64,000 nt of DNA from an uncultured Isosphaeraceae bacterium (GCA_945957605.1 CAMFLR010000010.1:186001-250000), one strand, 5' to 3'; positions 36,619 through 45,614 are shown, counted from the first letter of the stretch. The notes: generated by a model not told the origin, from the sequence alone. Made by a program: numbers and translations.

Positions 36619-36880
36619 CTACTTTTCACGCATACTCGGCTCGATGAGCTTGTTCCAGTTGCCGTGAAATCGATCGGGTGTAATGTTCACTGTGGCCAGT
36701 TGTTCGTCACTCACCTTAGTACCATTCGGGTAGTTGCCGCGATCGAGTTCTCTCTGGATGCTCAGATTCTGTTCAGTCGCAGCGTTGGAGATCGGCTTGA
36801 TGATCACCTCGTGGCTGACCCGCGTCAGTTCTGCGTGACGTGGCAGAACATTCGGTGCTCGATCTTATTTTGACAAGCCT
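36619..36880 (-). pseudogene. ISAzo13-family transposase remnant (C-terminal end)
   Basis: The 3' part reads VIIKPISNAATEQNLSI...NYPNGTKVSDEQLATVN...FHGNWNKLIEP, which matches the C-terminal end of ISAzo13 (Rhodopirellula-type DDE) transposases. Just upstream in a different frame I read NKIEHRMFCHVTQN followed by TGA where the family has Trp, then RG, and the frame changes before the SHEVII part. So there is at least one nonsense change and an apparent deletion of about 10 bases. Nothing of the catalytic core remains upstream of about 36880, where an unrelated gene begins on the other strand. No terminal inverted repeats are visible. Confidence 0.8.
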
Positions 36881-36931
36881 CCTAAAGTGATAATTCGCCT
36901 GGAGCGCAAGCCGGCCACAGGGAGAGGACAA

Positions 36932-37264
36932 ATGGATAGGAAAGCAGTCGCCGCGTGGTTGTCGTCGCTCACTGACAAACAGTTCATCGATTTCTTCTAC
37001 GAATCGCTCGCCTCTCGGCAACTGTACAGCTCAGAGCAGACTTATCTCGAATCGCACCTTGTCCTGGCCAACGCTAGGCATCTCCTTGAGGATGACGGCT
37101 ACACATGGGGTAAATGGAATCTGGAGCTGGTTTGCCCGGCACGCGAGCAGTGGGTCGATGACGCTCCGGTGTGTCAATTCGGCGAGCATTGCGGGCTGAA
37201 TACCGCGAGCTGGTCCAAACATTCAATCTGCCCGATCTGCGGTGGGGATGTGTACGGCACCTGA
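36932..37264 (+). CDS. Small zinc-ribbon-like hypothetical protein
   Basis: A 110-residue protein with an N-terminal helical part (MDRKAVAAWLSSLTDKQFIDFFYESL) and Cys-rich second half: CPAREQW, CQFGEHC and a final CPICGGDVYG. The last CxxC pair with the earlier Cys residues could bind zinc. I choose ATG 36932, which follows GGGAGAGG by about 4 bases; a longer frame opens at 36887 and would run into the transposase remnant. Family unknown. Its left edge lies next to the dead transposase, so the locus has been rearranged. Confidence 0.6.
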   Translation: MDRKAVAAWLSSLTDKQFIDFFYESLASRQLYSSEQTYLESHLVLANARHLLEDDGYTWGKWNLELVCPAREQWVDDAPVCQFGEHCGLNTASWSKHSICPICGGDVYGT

Positions 37265-37396
37265 ATGTCGACCACGGCTCACTTATCGGGCGCGTGTTCA
37301 TGGGAGACTTCATCCGCCACGATTGAAAATAAAGAAAAACTCTCATAGCATGAAACGGCTCGCGCCAGGGAGCACCGTTTCAGAAATGAGGGGAAC

Positions 37397-37840
37397 TTGG
37401 ACAATCCTAAGGCGCTCGAATGGTTCGCGCGTTTGGTCGGAGTGGGTGGGCTCGCGTTGATCGCGGCGGTGGCTTACTTCGGATTGCGTGGGTATCGCTC
37501 TTTCAATCGCGCGGCCGAGGCTGCGCGGCAGCGTGCGCTCCAGGACTTAAAGCTTCATGATGGACCGGCGCCGGGATTGGTGGTTGTGGTTTTTCATACT
37601 TACCACGGAGTGTTGGCATGGATAACCACGACCGAATACAGGTTCTGGGCTCCCCCCGTTGATGCGCGACAGGCACTTTGGCGGCTTCATCGGTTTAACG
37701 TGAACTGGGGGCTACTCGCCTCCTGCGGGTTCTTCGTTGCGCCGGTCTCGTATGCGAACTACCTGTTGCAAAAGCGCTCGATCGGTCGCCAGGAGCGAGA
37801 GATGTTTCTCAAGCCGTCTGGCGATGGATTGGATTTTTGA
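37397..37840 (+). CDS. Hypothetical membrane protein, 147 aa
   Basis: I do not recognise this protein. A first hydrophobic helix (LVGVGGLALIAAVAYFGL) is followed by a basic, Ala-rich segment (RAAEAARQRALQDLKL), a hydrophobic strand-like stretch (GLVVVVFHTYHGVLAWI) and another possible helix (WGLLASCGFFVAPVSYANYLL). The start is TTG 37397, with GAGGGG only three bases ahead, and no better in-frame start is seen, so the N-terminus is uncertain. Confidence 0.5.
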   Translation: MDNPKALEWFARLVGVGGLALIAAVAYFGLRGYRSFNRAAEAARQRALQDLKLHDGPAPGLVVVVFHTYHGVLAWITTTEYRFWAPPVDARQALWRLHRFNVNWGLLASCGFFVAPVSYANYLLQKRSIGRQEREMFLKPSGDGLDF

Positions 37841-37865
37841 TCGGAGCGCGAGGCCGTCGCCATTT

Positions 37866-37889
37866 CCGGGACGCATCACTGTCTCCCGG
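37866..37889. terminator. Hairpin between convergent genes, possible bidirectional terminator
   Basis: CCGGGA at 37866-37871 pairs with TCCCGG at 37884-37889 around a 12-base loop, between two convergent stop codons. No strong T-run follows on either strand, so this is a modest candidate. Confidence 0.4.
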
Positions 37890-37911
37890 GGATTGAGTCA
37901 ATGACCCGGCA

Positions 37912-39057
37912 TTACCAGGTGTGCGGTCCCTCGTTTTTGATCGTGGGAACGTATCTAATCTGCAAGCCAGGCCGGCGGGATTTCAGAGAGTCGATAGCTT
38001 CCTTGCTCACGTCGGTTCCAATGAGGTCGATCGCCTGCAACGCGGGCATCTTGTCGAGAAGTTTCAGGCCGCTGTCGGTAATAGAGCTGCCATTCAATGT
38101 CAGGCGAATGATTGAGGGACGCTTGGTAAGTTCGCCGAGACCAGCGTCGGTCACCTTGCGCCCGTTGGTAACCAGGATCAGAAGGTTGGGGAACTTGGTC
38201 GCGACCTTCGCCAGCGCGATATCACTGCTCAGCTCGGCGCCCATATTCAGGTCAAGCAGTTCCTTGGATGGAACAAGGGCATCGAACGCCTCTTCGGTCA
38301 GATTCGTTCCCTCAATCGCCAGGTGCCTCAACCCTTTGAAGCGATTGAGCTCAGCCATATCCGAATCGCCAAAGGGTAGGTTATACAGTCTCAGGGATGA
38401 GAGATTTGCTGCTGCGTCGAGTGCCTTCAGGCCGCCACCATCAACCCGGCAATTCGCCAAAATGAGCGTCTTCAGATCCAATTTCGCAAGATGCTTCATG
38501 CCTTCATTCGTGATTGCTAGATGCTGGAGATCGAGGCTATGCAAACTTTTGATCAGGCCGATCTGTTTGAGACCTTCATCCGTCACATTGACACGGCACA
38601 AAGTCAGATGATTCAGCCGGTCGAGGCCTTCAAGATAGGTCAGACCAAGGTCGGTGATATTGTTTGAATCAAAAATTGCGACGCGTTCGAGAGAGGGAAA
38701 CTTTTTGACAACATTTAATTGTTCATTCTTGAGTGCATCGGGTGCAAGCATTCCGCCGAATTGAGGTCGCCACCCCACACTTGTAACTTCGCGGAAGGTG
38801 GAAGCGTGGAGACGCTGAAGCATCCGGACAGGCAGCGACGACCCAGGGCCGGGCTGTGGATTCATGGTTTCAAAGTAAAATCCAACGCCGCCGCCTGAAC
38901 TTGTCACCTCGTTGATCGCAGCGTTCATGGCGTCGATCCGCCGCTTTTCCCTGCCAATCACCCCAAGAACAATCGCCGAAACCAGGACGACGATCATCAT
39001 CGTCCTGACTCGCAGACGGCCGACCAACAACTTCGTTGCGGACGTGTCGTCTTGCAC
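37912..39057 (-). CDS. Leucine-rich-repeat protein with N-terminal membrane anchor
   Basis: A 381-residue protein. One transmembrane helix at about residues 20-36 (MMIVVLVSAIVLGVIG) precedes a linker and, from about residue 115 to the end, tandem leucine-rich repeats of about 23-26 residues with the pattern LxxLxLxxxxITDxGLxxL (for example ITDLGLTYLEGL, VTDEGLKQIG, ITDSGLKLLDKM). This is the cysteine-free bacterial LRR type abundant in planctomycetes, thought to serve protein contacts. The start is GTG 39057 with only a weak GGG upstream; the ATGs at residues 20-21 are unlikely since they would begin in the anchor. It faces the preceding gene convergently and follows msrA on the same strand. 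Confidence 0.85.
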   Translation of the reverse strand: MQDDTSATKLLVGRLRVRTMMIVVLVSAIVLGVIGREKRRIDAMNAAINEVTSSGGGVGFYFETMNPQPGPGSSLPVRMLQRLHASTFREVTSVGWRPQFGGMLAPDALKNEQLNVVKKFPSLERVAIFDSNNITDLGLTYLEGLDRLNHLTLCRVNVTDEGLKQIGLIKSLHSLDLQHLAITNEGMKHLAKLDLKTLILANCRVDGGGLKALDAAANLSSLRLYNLPFGDSDMAELNRFKGLRHLAIEGTNLTEEAFDALVPSKELLDLNMGAELSSDIALAKVATKFPNLLILVTNGRKVTDAGLGELTKRPSIIRLTLNGSSITDSGLKLLDKMPALQAIDLIGTDVSKEAIDSLKSRRPGLQIRYVPTIKNEGPHTW

Positions 39058-39229
39058 GGCGCAGGCCCTTCTCCGCGAAATCGATGCGTTGCAATCGCTG
39101 TATTTTACATTTGTCGTAACCAGGGGTCAAAGACATCGTTTTGAGGGATCTCAGTGCTGGATACAACTAAGCTTAATTAAAGCGGCCGCTATTCTAACGC
39201 AGCAGCGCGAGAAAGAGCGGCCGGGTTTT

Positions 39230-39934
39230 TTATTTGAGCCTCAGCTTGCGCAGCTTGGGTTCGATGTAGAACGTCGTGTAGTCATTACCCCAGTTCTTGC
39301 GATAGTAGTCCTGGTGTTTGAACTCGGCTGGGTAGAATGCCTGGAACGGCACAAGCTGGGTAACGATCGATCTGCGAAACACCTTCTTGACCTTCAACTC
39401 GTGCGCGGACTTTTCGACCGCCTTCTTCTGCGCATCGGAATGGTACAGGACGATTGATCGGTACTGCGTGCCGTAGTCGTCGCCCTGCATGTTGAGCTGC
39501 GTTGGGTCGTGCGCCTTCCAGAAGACGGTGAGCAGCTTGTCGAACGACACCTTCTCTGGGTCGAACTCGATTTGAACCACTTCGGCATGACCGGTTTCGC
39601 CGGTGCACACCATTTCATAGGTGGGATTCGGCACGTTGCCGCCCGAATAGCCTGATGTGACTGACTTCACGCCCGGAATCCGCTCGAACACCGCCTCGGT
39701 GCACCAGAAACAGCCACCGCCGAACGTGGCGAGTTCGGTTGTCGGTTTCTTGGGTTTGTTGGACGCGTCGGTTTTCGAGGCGTCTGTCTTCGACTTGGTT
39801 TCCGGATCATCGGCGGTGGCCGGCTTGGATTCGGTCTTCGAGGACGGAGCAGGGGCGTCCTGACCGTAGAGATTTCCAGCCAACCCGAGCACGCCAACCC
39901 AGCACAGGAACGCCGAGGAGAATCGAAACCGCAT
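39230..39934 (-). CDS. msrA: Exported peptide-methionine (S)-S-oxide reductase MsrA
   Basis: A 234-residue MsrA, which repairs methionine S-sulfoxide in proteins. The catalytic motif GGGCFWCTEAVF carries the nucleophilic Cys. GYSGGNVPNPTYEMVCTGETGHAEVV and DPTQLNMQGDDYGTQYRSIVLY are conserved family segments. Unlike cytoplasmic MsrA it has a signal peptide (MRFRFSSAFLCWVGVLGLAGNLYGQ) and a Ser/Thr/Lys-rich linker of about 40 residues, so it should act in the periplasm. ATG 39934 has AGGGGG 6 bases upstream; the longer frame to 39985 is not used. The usual recycling Cys near the C-terminus is not obvious, so an external thiol donor is likely. Confidence 0.93.
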   Translation of the reverse strand: MRFRFSSAFLCWVGVLGLAGNLYGQDAPAPSSKTESKPATADDPETKSKTDASKTDASNKPKKPTTELATFGGGCFWCTEAVFERIPGVKSVTSGYSGGNVPNPTYEMVCTGETGHAEVVQIEFDPEKVSFDKLLTVFWKAHDPTQLNMQGDDYGTQYRSIVLYHSDAQKKAVEKSAHELKVKKVFRRSIVTQLVPFQAFYPAEFKHQDYYRKNWGNDYTTFYIEPKLRKLRLK

Positions 39935-40168
39935 GAGTCGCCCCCTGCAACGTGGTTTAATTACGCGTAGCCAACGCAGCGCCACGCAGTCGTCGAACGT
40001 CGTTGAGTTGTCTATTTATATACGCCCATCCGTCGAAGATCGAGGAAGAAATGCGTTTATGGGTGAAGGAATGTCGATTGCGGCGGAAATGGTGGACGAA
40101 AACGCCTGCACTCCGATATCTTTGGTCTTCCGGCTTACGGGTCTTTTGTCTGTTGAGGTGTGCAGTCG

Positions 40169-40879
40169 ATGCTCTATTATGTGGCCGAGAATCCCTGGTA
40201 TCTGGCCGGGGTGTTCGGCCTGCTTTCGGTTTCGTTCCTGATCGCGCTCCGAGTGACCCAGGACGGCAAGTTCCTGATCCGCGCTCTGATCGCGCTTGGT
40301 CTGGCGGCGATTGTGCTGGTCGTCGAGCAGTTGTGGGTAACCGATAACGAGCGGATCGAGTGGGTTGTTAAGGATCTTGTGAGCGCACTTTCACGGTCCG
40401 ACGCCGACAAGATGATCGGCCTGATGGACCAACACGTCACGTTCAGCCTGCGTTCCTCGATGCAGGGGGACGAGCTCGATACCGACTTTTTTCGTTCGAC
40501 CTTGCAAAACGCTAAATTTGATTGGGTTCACCTCAGCAAGCTCACCACCAATGCCGGCGTGCAATCACAGCGCGGATCGGCCGAGTTCAAGATCAGCGCA
40601 ACTGGCACTTACCTGATGGGCGGCACCCAGCACAATTTCGCTGGGAACTCGCAATGGTCGCTCGGCTTCCGCAAGGCGCCCAACGAGGGCTGGAAAATCA
40701 CGCGCATCACCGCCGTCGTTCTGCCGCCGTACGTCATTCTGCCGATGGTGAAGTTCCGGTCGAGAAACGGTACGACCGCAGTTGAACCACCGATGCCGCA
40801 GATACCACAGATGATGAGAAACGAGCCGTCGGACTTCGTGCCGCTCCGCAAGCCCAGGCGCGGCGAGCGCCGCGATTAA
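40169..40879 (+). CDS. Membrane-anchored hypothetical protein with NTF2-like domain
   Basis: A 236-residue protein. Two N-terminal transmembrane helices (WYLAGVFGLLSVSFLIAL and LIRALIALGLAAIVLVVEQLW) are followed by a soluble domain that resembles an NTF2/SnoaL-like cone: VVKDLVSALSRSDADKMIGLMDQHVTF at its start, then beta strands ending in GWKITRITAVVLP. The C-terminus is Pro/Met-rich and basic. NTF2-like folds often bind small ligands or act as scaffolds; I cannot tell which here. ATG 40169 has GAGGTG about 7 bases upstream; a GTG at 40160 is an alternative. It ends just before a strong hairpin shared with the convergent next gene. Confidence 0.7.
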   Translation: MLYYVAENPWYLAGVFGLLSVSFLIALRVTQDGKFLIRALIALGLAAIVLVVEQLWVTDNERIEWVVKDLVSALSRSDADKMIGLMDQHVTFSLRSSMQGDELDTDFFRSTLQNAKFDWVHLSKLTTNAGVQSQRGSAEFKISATGTYLMGGTQHNFAGNSQWSLGFRKAPNEGWKITRITAVVLPPYVILPMVKFRSRNGTTAVEPPMPQIPQMMRNEPSDFVPLRKPRRGERRD

Positions 40880-40891
40880 ATCCTGCCGTCG

Positions 40892-40928
40892 AGAGCCATG
40901 CTTACGCGATTCGCTTAAGCATGGCTCT
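40892..40928. terminator. Perfect 13-bp hairpin between convergent genes
   Basis: AGAGCCATGCTTA at 40892-40904 pairs exactly with TAAGCATGGCTCT at 40916-40928; inside the loop a GCG/CGC pair around ATT extends the stem after one mismatch. It sits between convergent stop codons (40879 and 40953). There is no T-run, but the stem strength and position suit a bidirectional terminator. Confidence 0.65.
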
Positions 40929-40952
40929 TAGAACTGGGGATATTGACGCCGC

Positions 40953-42215
40953 TCACGGCTTCTCACGCGTGAGCACTTCAAGCACGTTTCCCGATCCCGG
41001 CTTGCTTTCTAAAGCGGTCGGTCGGGTCGTCTCGTTGAGCCCGATGCAGATCGTGTAGACATCGCCTTCGAGCGAATACACCCCGCGCACGACTTTGCCG
41101 CGGTCGGGCCCCTTCGTGAACACAATGTCGATGATCTTGGGCGAAGCCGTTGGGTCGACGATATAAACCCCTTCGTGCACAACGCCCGCCTGACTGGTGG
41201 AGAAGTGGTTGTCTTTGAGCGTCATGAGCGCATTCTTGAAGAGAGTGCCACTCATTTCCTTGCCATTGAGTTTTACCGATTTGAACGACCACTTGCCGGC
41301 GAATTTCGTCTCTTCGTCAGCGATTTTGGGAGCCTTCGCCGACTCAATCTCCTTGTCTTTCACCCGACGGAAAACACGGAATGTTTCACCCGAACCTTCG
41401 GGTGCCTCGAAGCTCGTCGGTGCGCTCTTGCCAACGGCGGCAACGCATGAAAACAGAACGTTGTCGTCGAGCCGGAAGATGCTGTGGATCTGCTTTCCCT
41501 TATCCGGACCGTCGGGAATTGTATCCGTCACCTGCTTGGGAGTTTTGGTCTCATCGAGCACATAAGGAACGTCATGAGCGACTACCTGATCGCCGAACGT
41601 AACCGTGTGCGACTTCTCGCCAATCGCCACCTTGATCTTGTCGATGACGTCATCAGCCGTAACCTTGCCATCCTTGTCAGCCCAAATAAGCTGCCACGTT
41701 CCGAGAAGCGCACCGCGGTCGACGAGCGTTGGTTTAGGCGTCGGTGCCGGAGCGGGATCGCCCGGCTTGCGTTTTCTCCAGGCGACGAGTAATCGCCGCG
41801 AATCCGCCGGCGCATCGAACGAGGTCGGCCGATCGCCGGTCGTGGGAATGGGTCGACAGATGCGCAAGGTGGTGCCGTCGAACTCGTAAATCCCCTTGAG
41901 AACCTGGTCCTTGAACTGGCCTTCAAGATAAGTGAAATCGACCTGTTTCGGCTTGGTTGAGTCGTCGAACTTCATCGAAAGCCGCGTAACTTGCCCCATC
42001 ATCGTCATGATGTATTTATCCCCCGCGATCGTCAGCCGGCTCGTTTCGACGTAGCTGCTAGGCAAATCGAGGCCGTTGTAAACGATGGAGGTCATGACCC
42101 AATCGCCCTGCAGCGGCTTCACCTCTTTCGCAGCATCCGCGGCAAAACCGCTGGCATTCCAGCCTAAATAAACAACAAGAAAAACGGCAATCACGGGACA
42201 GATTCGACGGATCAT
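40953..42215 (-). CDS. Exported protein with three TIGR03067-type (planctomycete) repeats
   Basis: A 420-residue secreted protein. After a signal peptide (MIRRICPVIAVFLVVYLGWNA...FAA) come three copies of the lipocalin-like TIGR03067 domain, recognisable by their starts LQGDWVMTSIVYNGLDLP, LLGTWQLIWADKDGK and FAGKWSFKSVKLNGKEM, and by the recurrent pattern KxIDxxxxxGPDRGK...GxYxxDGxxLxIC. The family was defined in Planctomycetes and has no proven role; the beta-barrel-like pattern suggests ligand binding. ATG 42215 has GAGG 7 bases upstream; ATGs at 42227 and an open frame to 42344 are alternatives. It is divergent from the Gly/His-rich gene, about 350 bases away. Confidence 0.85.
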   Translation of the reverse strand: MIRRICPVIAVFLVVYLGWNASGFAADAAKEVKPLQGDWVMTSIVYNGLDLPSSYVETSRLTIAGDKYIMTMMGQVTRLSMKFDDSTKPKQVDFTYLEGQFKDQVLKGIYEFDGTTLRICRPIPTTGDRPTSFDAPADSRRLLVAWRKRKPGDPAPAPTPKPTLVDRGALLGTWQLIWADKDGKVTADDVIDKIKVAIGEKSHTVTFGDQVVAHDVPYVLDETKTPKQVTDTIPDGPDKGKQIHSIFRLDDNVLFSCVAAVGKSAPTSFEAPEGSGETFRVFRRVKDKEIESAKAPKIADEETKFAGKWSFKSVKLNGKEMSGTLFKNALMTLKDNHFSTSQAGVVHEGVYIVDPTASPKIIDIVFTKGPDRGKVVRGVYSLEGDVYTICIGLNETTRPTALESKPGSGNVLEVLTREKP

Positions 42216-42567
42216 TCGGTACCTCATAAGGCTTGGAGCGATAGGGAATTCACAGCGTTTCCTGGTGCGAATCGCACTGATGAAATCGACATAATTGATG
42301 CGAGACGCCGCGCCATTTTCGCACCCGTTTAGGTTCGGTTCCACTGAATTCGGTAGGTCGTGAATCGCGACATCAAATCGTATTGATTTTTATAGTTAAT
42401 ATATAATGCCGTGCTAATTAATGGCAAAATCCTAAGCTCAAATTCATCCAAGCAGAAATACCTTCTTTGTGCATCGATGATCTGCCGATGAACCATGAAT
42501 AAAGAAGCCTCGTAAAGAAAGCGCGGATCGGTTTGAAACATCAAATCCTGACGTGAAGGGGTCAAGG
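42216..42567. promoter_or_regulatory. AT-rich divergent promoter region
   Basis: About 350 bases between two divergent exported-protein genes. The core at 42380-42430 is unusually AT-rich for this window and includes TATAAT-like sequence in the stretch TTAATATATAATGCC. No coding frame is supported. It probably holds both promoters, but I cannot fix -35 boxes. Confidence 0.45.
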
Positions 42568-42873
42568 ATGAACCCGCCTATTCAAAGACGTCGTGCGATT
42601 CTTGTGAGCTCGTTGATTTTGAGCCTGTTCCTCAGCCTCCCACAGCCCGCGCTGGCTCGTGGCGGAGGCGGTGGTCACGGTGGTGGCGGCCATGGCCATT
42701 CCAGAGGCGTTCATCATGGCGGCGGTGGTAGATCCGGCGGGTTTGGGCCGAGGACTCAGTATTCGCTCGCGCAAATCAATGCGCCGGTGCTTGCGCCCGA
42801 TCAACTTCCCGAGGCCCGATTGCACCAGTTTCTGGCCTCGCATTTGCCGCATCTTCTTACCCGGCACCATTGA
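42568..42873 (+). CDS. Small secreted Gly/His-rich protein
   Basis: A 101-residue protein with a signal peptide (MNPPIQRRRAILVSSLILSL...ALA) and a mature part starting with about 35 residues of almost only Gly, His, Ser and Arg (RGGGGGHGGGGHGHS). The end is ordinary (LPEARLHQFLASHLPHLL). Such His-rich stretches can bind metal ions or polyanions, which is inference. ATG 42568 follows AAGGGG by six bases. No family recognised. Confidence 0.62.
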   Translation: MNPPIQRRRAILVSSLILSLFLSLPQPALARGGGGGHGGGGHGHSRGVHHGGGGRSGGFGPRTQYSLAQINAPVLAPDQLPEARLHQFLASHLPHLLTRHH

Positions 42874-43040
42874 CACATGCCGCCCGTTAAATAAAGCAAC
42901 ACGCGCCGCATACCTCAATTCCGCCCCATAGGCGATGCGGCGCGACACCGTTACAATCCATGAACGCAATCGCCGCGGGTTTTGGTGCAACATGGTGGTT
43001 GCGCGGCAACGTTGCTCGATCGGCAAGCCGGGAGTAGGGG

Positions 43041-45371
43041 ATGACTTGGGTCTTGGCCGGGGGCGGACGGCTTTTACTCGTGGGCGGCGGCAAAGGCTGG
43101 ACGTGGCTGCTCGTGGGAGCGGCGGCCGTCGTTCTGCTCGTGCTGCTCTATCGCGCTGAACGCAAGCTCATCTCGCGACGCGCGGGCCTGCTGCTCTTGG
43201 GTTTACGACTCATCGCCGCCGCAGTGCTTATCTTTGCGCTTTTTGAACCAGTCGCCGCCTGGACACGCCAGGAAACCGTGCGTGGACGCGTCCTGATTGG
43301 TGCCGACGTCTCCGAAAGCATGGGAACGGTTGACCCCGGTCGCACTGATGGAAAGTCGCGACAGGAACAGGTTCGCGCGCTCATCAGTGCCGAGAATTCA
43401 CCCATCGCCGCGCTGACGAGCGAACACGACGTCAAAGCCCAAACCTTTGCACGCGATACATCGCCCGAAAGTTCACTTGGGGCACTCGGCGAACGCCTGG
43501 TGCAGATCAAGCCGGGCGAAGCAGGATCGAGCGAGACCGACTGGACCGGCGTCCTTTCCACAGCACTAAAAACGTCCGACGACGTGCCAATGCTCGGCAT
43601 CGTTTTGCTGACTGACGGTCGCAAGAACGCTTCGTCTGACGATGCCGCGCTTGTCGACAAACTCGCCGCGCGGGGGATTCCCGTCTATCCGGTGCTCGTG
43701 GGTTCAACGACGGCTCCACCCGACGTGGCCATTGCCAGCCTTCGTGCGCCCGAGGGTGTTTATAAAGGCGATGTGGCGACGGTCGAAGCAAGTATCAAGG
43801 CCGATGGTGTCGCGCCCGGATCGGCGCTCGACGTCACACTCACGCGTCCGGGTGCGGCTCCGATCAAGCAATCGGTCACCGTTCCCAAAGGGGGCGCACG
43901 GCCGCTCGCGACATTCCGCCTGCCAATGGAGAACGTTGGCAATGTGCCGATTCAGGTCGCCGTTGCTCCAATCAAAGATGACGCCCGCTCCGATAATAAC
44001 AGCCGCTCGACATCGATTCAGGTGGCTGACGACAAGGTGAGCGTGTTGATCGTCGATGGCGAGGCACGATGGGAATTCCGCTATCTGCGTAATGCGCTGG
44101 CACGCGATCCACGCGTAGCGATCGACGCCGTTGTCTTCCAGCAACCGCCCGTCACAAGCACGGCCGAAGCGACTTACGCGACCACACTTCCCGTCGTACC
44201 CGCCGACACAACCACGCCCGACCCACTCAATCGCTTCGACATGATTGTGCTGGGAGACGCCGAGTTATCGGCCGATCTCTGGGCGCGGTTCGATCGCTAT
44301 GTGGCCGAGCGCGGCGGCACGTTGGTGATTGTGCCCGGTCCCAAAAACTGGCCGGCGCAGGCAGTGGCGCACGATTCGGCCCGCGCACTTTTGCCGGTCG
44401 TTGACCTCGTGCGCACTAACCCCGAGCCAACCGACGATGTCAATCACCCCAGCCTGCCGCCGGGGGCAATCGCGCTTCCCACGGCCGCTGCGCTTGATGA
44501 TCAGACGTCGTGGCCGATGCTGCAGCTTGATGCAAGTCCAAATCAGAGCCGCGAAACCTGGGCCAGTTTGCCGAGGCTCCCTTGGGCGCTCTCGGGACGT
44601 GTAAAACCGGGGGCGACGTCGCTTGTGACCGTAAAGGGCGGCGAGGAAAATGTGATGTTCGCCGCGATGCCATATGGCCTGGGTAAAACGCTCTGGGTCG
44701 GCACCGATGCCACCTGGCGCTGGCGGCACCGGATTGGCGACGCGATTCATCATCGCTTCTGGGGACAGGTCGTGCGCTGGGCGTCGACTGGCAAGCTCAG
44801 TGCGGGTAATCGTCTCGTGCGCTTCGGACCGACCAGCACTCGCGCACGTTCGGGCGAGGGGATCAAAATTCAGGCGCGTATCGCTGAAAACGTGCCAAAC
44901 GTTGGGCCGGATTTTCTCATTGCTGCGCGCGTGATCAAAGCAGGCGCGACCGAACCGACAACCGTGCTCGCACTGCGATCGGTTCCCGGGCGGCCACGTC
45001 TGTTCGAAGCGGTGACGCCTGTGCTGCCCGAAGGGTCGTACAGCGTGAAGCTCGATGCGCCTGGACTTGTCGGTGCGGAAGCGGCTGGGCCGTTGACCGA
45101 TGCCGAGCTGATCGTCGCGCCCAGGGATACGTCGGAGCGTATCGAACTGGCGGCCAATCGCGATGCGCTCGACAAACTCGCAAGCACAACCGGCGGGCGT
45201 GTGCTGACGGTCGAAGAGGCAAGCGAGTTGCCAAAACTGCTGCACGCGAAGGTCAAAACGGCGACGAAAACCGAGGAGATTCCCCTCTGGGATCACCCAG
45301 CGGCACTCATTCTGTTTCTGGGAATCGTGGGCGTGGAATGGGTCGCCCGCAAACGCGCTGGCTTGCCATGA
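43041..45371 (+). CDS. Large membrane protein with VWA domain (BatA/B-like)
   Basis: A 776-residue protein. Two transmembrane helices lie near the N-terminus (WLLVGAAAVVLLVLLY and LLLLGLRLIAAAVLIFALF) and one near the C-terminus (AALILFLGIVGVEWVA). Between them a VWA domain starts at about residue 85 with the metal-site motif GADVSESMG and continues through VLLTDGRKNASSDD. A second domain, about residues 330-600, resembles a class I glutamine-amidotransferase-like fold (VLIVDGEARWEFRYLRNAL, GDAELSADLWARF), common in planctomycete VWA proteins. It probably acts in envelope protein assembly beside MoxR-type systems, but no MoxR or DUF58 gene is adjacent. ATG 43041 has GGAG 6 bases upstream. The DUF4175-like gene follows after one intervening gene. 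Confidence 0.86.
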   Translation: MTWVLAGGGRLLLVGGGKGWTWLLVGAAAVVLLVLLYRAERKLISRRAGLLLLGLRLIAAAVLIFALFEPVAAWTRQETVRGRVLIGADVSESMGTVDPGRTDGKSRQEQVRALISAENSPIAALTSEHDVKAQTFARDTSPESSLGALGERLVQIKPGEAGSSETDWTGVLSTALKTSDDVPMLGIVLLTDGRKNASSDDAALVDKLAARGIPVYPVLVGSTTAPPDVAIASLRAPEGVYKGDVATVEASIKADGVAPGSALDVTLTRPGAAPIKQSVTVPKGGARPLATFRLPMENVGNVPIQVAVAPIKDDARSDNNSRSTSIQVADDKVSVLIVDGEARWEFRYLRNALARDPRVAIDAVVFQQPPVTSTAEATYATTLPVVPADTTTPDPLNRFDMIVLGDAELSADLWARFDRYVAERGGTLVIVPGPKNWPAQAVAHDSARALLPVVDLVRTNPEPTDDVNHPSLPPGAIALPTAAALDDQTSWPMLQLDASPNQSRETWASLPRLPWALSGRVKPGATSLVTVKGGEENVMFAAMPYGLGKTLWVGTDATWRWRHRIGDAIHHRFWGQVVRWASTGKLSAGNRLVRFGPTSTRARSGEGIKIQARIAENVPNVGPDFLIAARVIKAGATEPTTVLALRSVPGRPRLFEAVTPVLPEGSYSVKLDAPGLVGAEAAGPLTDAELIVAPRDTSERIELAANRDALDKLASTTGGRVLTVEEASELPKLLHAKVKTATKTEEIPLWDHPAALILFLGIVGVEWVARKRAGLP

Positions 45372-45499
45372 GCCGTCGTGGTGAAAGTGCTTTCGCTCAT
45401 GAATGCTTGCGTTTAAACTGAGTTTCTCGATCAAGGGTCGGGATGTGGGCATGTGTCTTAGGAGAGTAACGCACTTGGAATAACGCAAGGAATAAAACT

Positions 45500-45614
45500 G
45501 GGTGGCCTGGACAACTTGTTGTCCAGGTGGCGCAGACACAAGAGGGCAAGGCGAGACAAGCTGCTAACCTCTTGTCGCTTCGCGACCGGGACAAGCAAGT
45601 TGTCCCGGCTACCC
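45500..45614. repeat. MITE-like element with terminal inverted repeats, copy 1
   Basis: A 115-base element in a 330-base gap. The left end GGGTGGCCTGGACAACTTG and, read on the other strand, the right end GGGTAGCCGGGACAACTTG match in 17 of 19 positions. Further internal inverted pairs (ACAAGAGG/CCTCTTGT and GACAAG/CTTGTC) allow a folded structure. A related element with the same outer sequence lies at 57590-57672. No transposase frame is inside. Confidence 0.7.

Noticed and set aside
44265-45539. Minus-strand open frame of 424 codons inside the VWA gene
   Set aside because: Antisense shadow with His/Arg-rich composition and no motif; it would also run into the repeat element.
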